A stretch of DNA of 64,000 nucleotides, taken from positions 62,001 to 126,000 of the forward strand of contig NZ_FPBA01000014.1 of the NCBI RefSeq assembly GCF_900116515.1, in the 5' to 3' direction. The stretch's first letter is position 1. Each line of letters starts with the position of its first letter. Positions 63,009-64,000 of this stretch are shown piece after piece. A program made the translations under genes and the position numbers. Source of the stretch: Geodermatophilus amargosae (GTDB lineage: Bacteria > Actinomycetota > Actinomycetes > Mycobacteriales > Geodermatophilaceae). The notes beneath the pieces were generated by a model, which made no database searches, had not been told where the DNA came from, and worked only from the letters and a program-made list of their open reading frames with translations.

Positions 63009-64000
63009 GAGCGACGCAGCTCGAGGTCCATGGACTCGGTCACCACACGGACGTAGGGGGTCGCGGTCGCCCGGAGCAGCGCGCGCACCTCCTCGACCTC
63101 CGGCGAGGCCAGCGGGAAGTCCCGCCGCACGGGACCAGCGGCGCGCATCGCCGCCAGCGCAGGTTCGGGAAGGAGCGCCCGCAGGACCAGCTCGTCCCCG
63201 TCGGTGGTCCCGTGCCGTGCCTGCAGCCCCTCGAGGGTCGGCTGCTCGGGAGGGCTGTCGGTCACCAGGGCGGCGCGGGGAGCGGCCATGATCCGGTCCA
63301 GGACGTCGGCGTCGATCGGCGCGGGGGGCGTGCCGTAGTGCCCGGCGGCGTAGGCGATCACCTCGTCGGGTACGTGCCCGTAGCGCTCGCCGGTGACGAT
63401 GTTGAGCACCGCCTGGGTGCCGACCAGCTGGCTCAGCGGCGTGGCCATCACCGGGTACCCCAGCTCGCGGCGCACCGCGGCCGTCTCCTCCAGCACCTCG
63501 TCGAGGCGGTGGTCCATCCCGTGCTGCACCAGTTGGGCCTTCAGCGTGCCGACCATGCCACCGGGCACCTGGTGGGTCGTGTTGAACAGGTCGTACTCGC
63601 TGATCTGGTCGACCAGGTAGCCGGCCGCCCTGCCGACGGCGCGCATGTGGTCGGCCACCGGCGGGAGCAGGGCGGTGTCGACCGAGTGGGTGCACCCCAT
63701 CATCTCCAGGTTGCGCACCACGCTCTCCGTGGAGGGGACCGACGGACCGTTGGCCATCGGGCGGCTCGCGGTGTGCAGGATGGTGATGCCGTGGCGCACG
63801 GCCTCCACGTAGGCCAGCCCCGAGAGCCCCATCAGGTTGTTGGAGTGGAACTCCACGGGCTTGCCGTCGGCCGCGGACACGATCGCGGGGACGAGGGTGC
63901 GCAGCCGGTCGGGGTCGAGGTTGCCCGCGGTGTCGTAGAAGAGGATGGTGTCGATCTCGGGAACGGCAGCCATCTCCGCCGTCCGGGCCCGGAAGTACTC
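63005..64000 (-). CDS. Second carboxyltransferase-like subunit, cut by the right edge
   Basis: About 330 residues are present and the N-terminus lies beyond 64000. The barrel part reads DTILFYDTAGNLDPDRLRTL and VEFHSNNLMGLSGL, the C-terminal conserved carboxylase domain QVPGGMVGTLKAQLVQHG and GYPVMATPLSQLVGTQAV, then ERYGHVPDEVIAYAAGHYG. It is a paralogue of the protein at 53150. Here the carbamylated Lys of the family is a Tyr (LFYDTAG) and the His-x-His metal pair is His-x-Asn (FHSNN), so the metal site is even more changed. The frame is open to the edge. It is translationally coupled to the HAD gene; a biotin carboxylase may lie upstream outside the window. Confidence 0.88.
   Translation of the reverse strand, partial: EYFRARTAEMAAVPEIDTILFYDTAGNLDPDRLRTLVPAIVSAADGKPVEFHSNNLMGLSGLAYVEAVRHGITILHTASRPMANGPSVPSTESVVRNLEMMGCTHSVDTALLPPVADHMRAVGRAAGYLVDQISEYDLFNTTHQVPGGMVGTLKAQLVQHGMDHRLDEVLEETAAVRRELGYPVMATPLSQLVGTQAVLNIVTGERYGHVPDEVIAYAAGHYGTPPAPIDADVLDRIMAAPRAALVTDSPPEQPTLEGLQARHGTTDGDELVLRALLPEPALAAMRAAGPVRRDFPLASPEVEEVRALLRATATPYVRVVTESMDLELRRS

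Noticed and set aside
49312..64000. Classical acetone/acetophenone carboxylase (AcxABC or Apc) cluster
   Set aside because: No hydantoinase A/B-like subunits are present; the biotin carrier and carboxyltransferase set is a different chemistry.

Overview
This is a very high-GC window with strong third-position G/C, GTG starts, GAGG/AGGAG ribosome binding sites and many ATGA or GTGA stop/start overlaps. Large LuxR regulators of the LAL type, a type III glutamine synthetase, FmdA/FmdB remnants, a dolichyl-phosphate-mannose-protein-mannosyltransferase-like (PMT) glycosyltransferase and many MFS carriers point to an actinobacterium. The gene style resembles the Geodermatophilaceae (Blastococcus/Geodermatophilus/Modestobacter), but this is inferred from style and not proven.

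Layout. 0-5 kb: a broken amino-acid permease, a universal stress protein and glnN. 5-9.3 kb: a Rieske-hemerythrin fusion, then an unusual run of seven consecutive broken genes (racemase, fmdB, fmdA, integrase, small membrane protein, acetyltransferase and neighbours). 9.3-22 kb: a hydrolase, a DoxX-type membrane protein, a DHA2 drug-efflux carrier, a STAND/XRE regulator with a decayed paralogue, a coupled GT2-GtrA/PMT glycosyltransferase pair, an IS5-type remnant and an EamA transporter. 22.9-24.1 kb: an intact tyrosine recombinase, nearly identical to the truncated one at 7.2-8.2 kb. The two copies are direct repeats exactly 15,880 bp apart. 24.6-28.1 kb: a DinB-like protein, an MHS-type MFS carrier and a GNAT acetyltransferase.

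28-42 kb is a copper/metal and envelope cluster: a CopA ATPase with an unusual C-terminal extension, an FtsX-type ABC exporter, CopZ, a His-rich DHA2 carrier, a LAL regulator, a small membrane protein and a flavin monooxygenase. Four promoters in this cluster share a 17-bp motif (consensus CCTGGCGRTTTYCCCGG) 60-90 nt before the start codon, doubled in one of them. This suggests one regulon, perhaps run by the LAL regulator encoded in its middle.

42-48.5 kb: a broken DUF4389 gene, an MDR oxidoreductase, a second LAL regulator and a divergent two-gene ABC-2 exporter with a perfect palindrome between them.

49-64 kb is a catabolic island: acyl-CoA dehydrogenase, a LAL remnant, a FadR-type GntR regulator with a palindrome-rich divergent promoter, a biotin carrier, a carboxyltransferase-like subunit, thiolase, two protein-tyrosine-phosphatase-like proteins, acyl-CoA ligase, a divergent SDR, a free-standing PEP-synthase-type phosphohistidine swivel domain, an unrecognised 521-residue partner, a HAD phosphatase and a second carboxyltransferase-like subunit that runs off the right edge. 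Both carboxyltransferase-like proteins lack the family's carbamylated lysine. Carrier, carboxyltransferase, ligase and thiolase together suggest carboxylation of a small substrate (for example a ketone) followed by CoA activation and thiolytic cleavage, with the phosphohistidine pair as a possible activation step. This is inference, and it is the best candidate here for an undescribed system.
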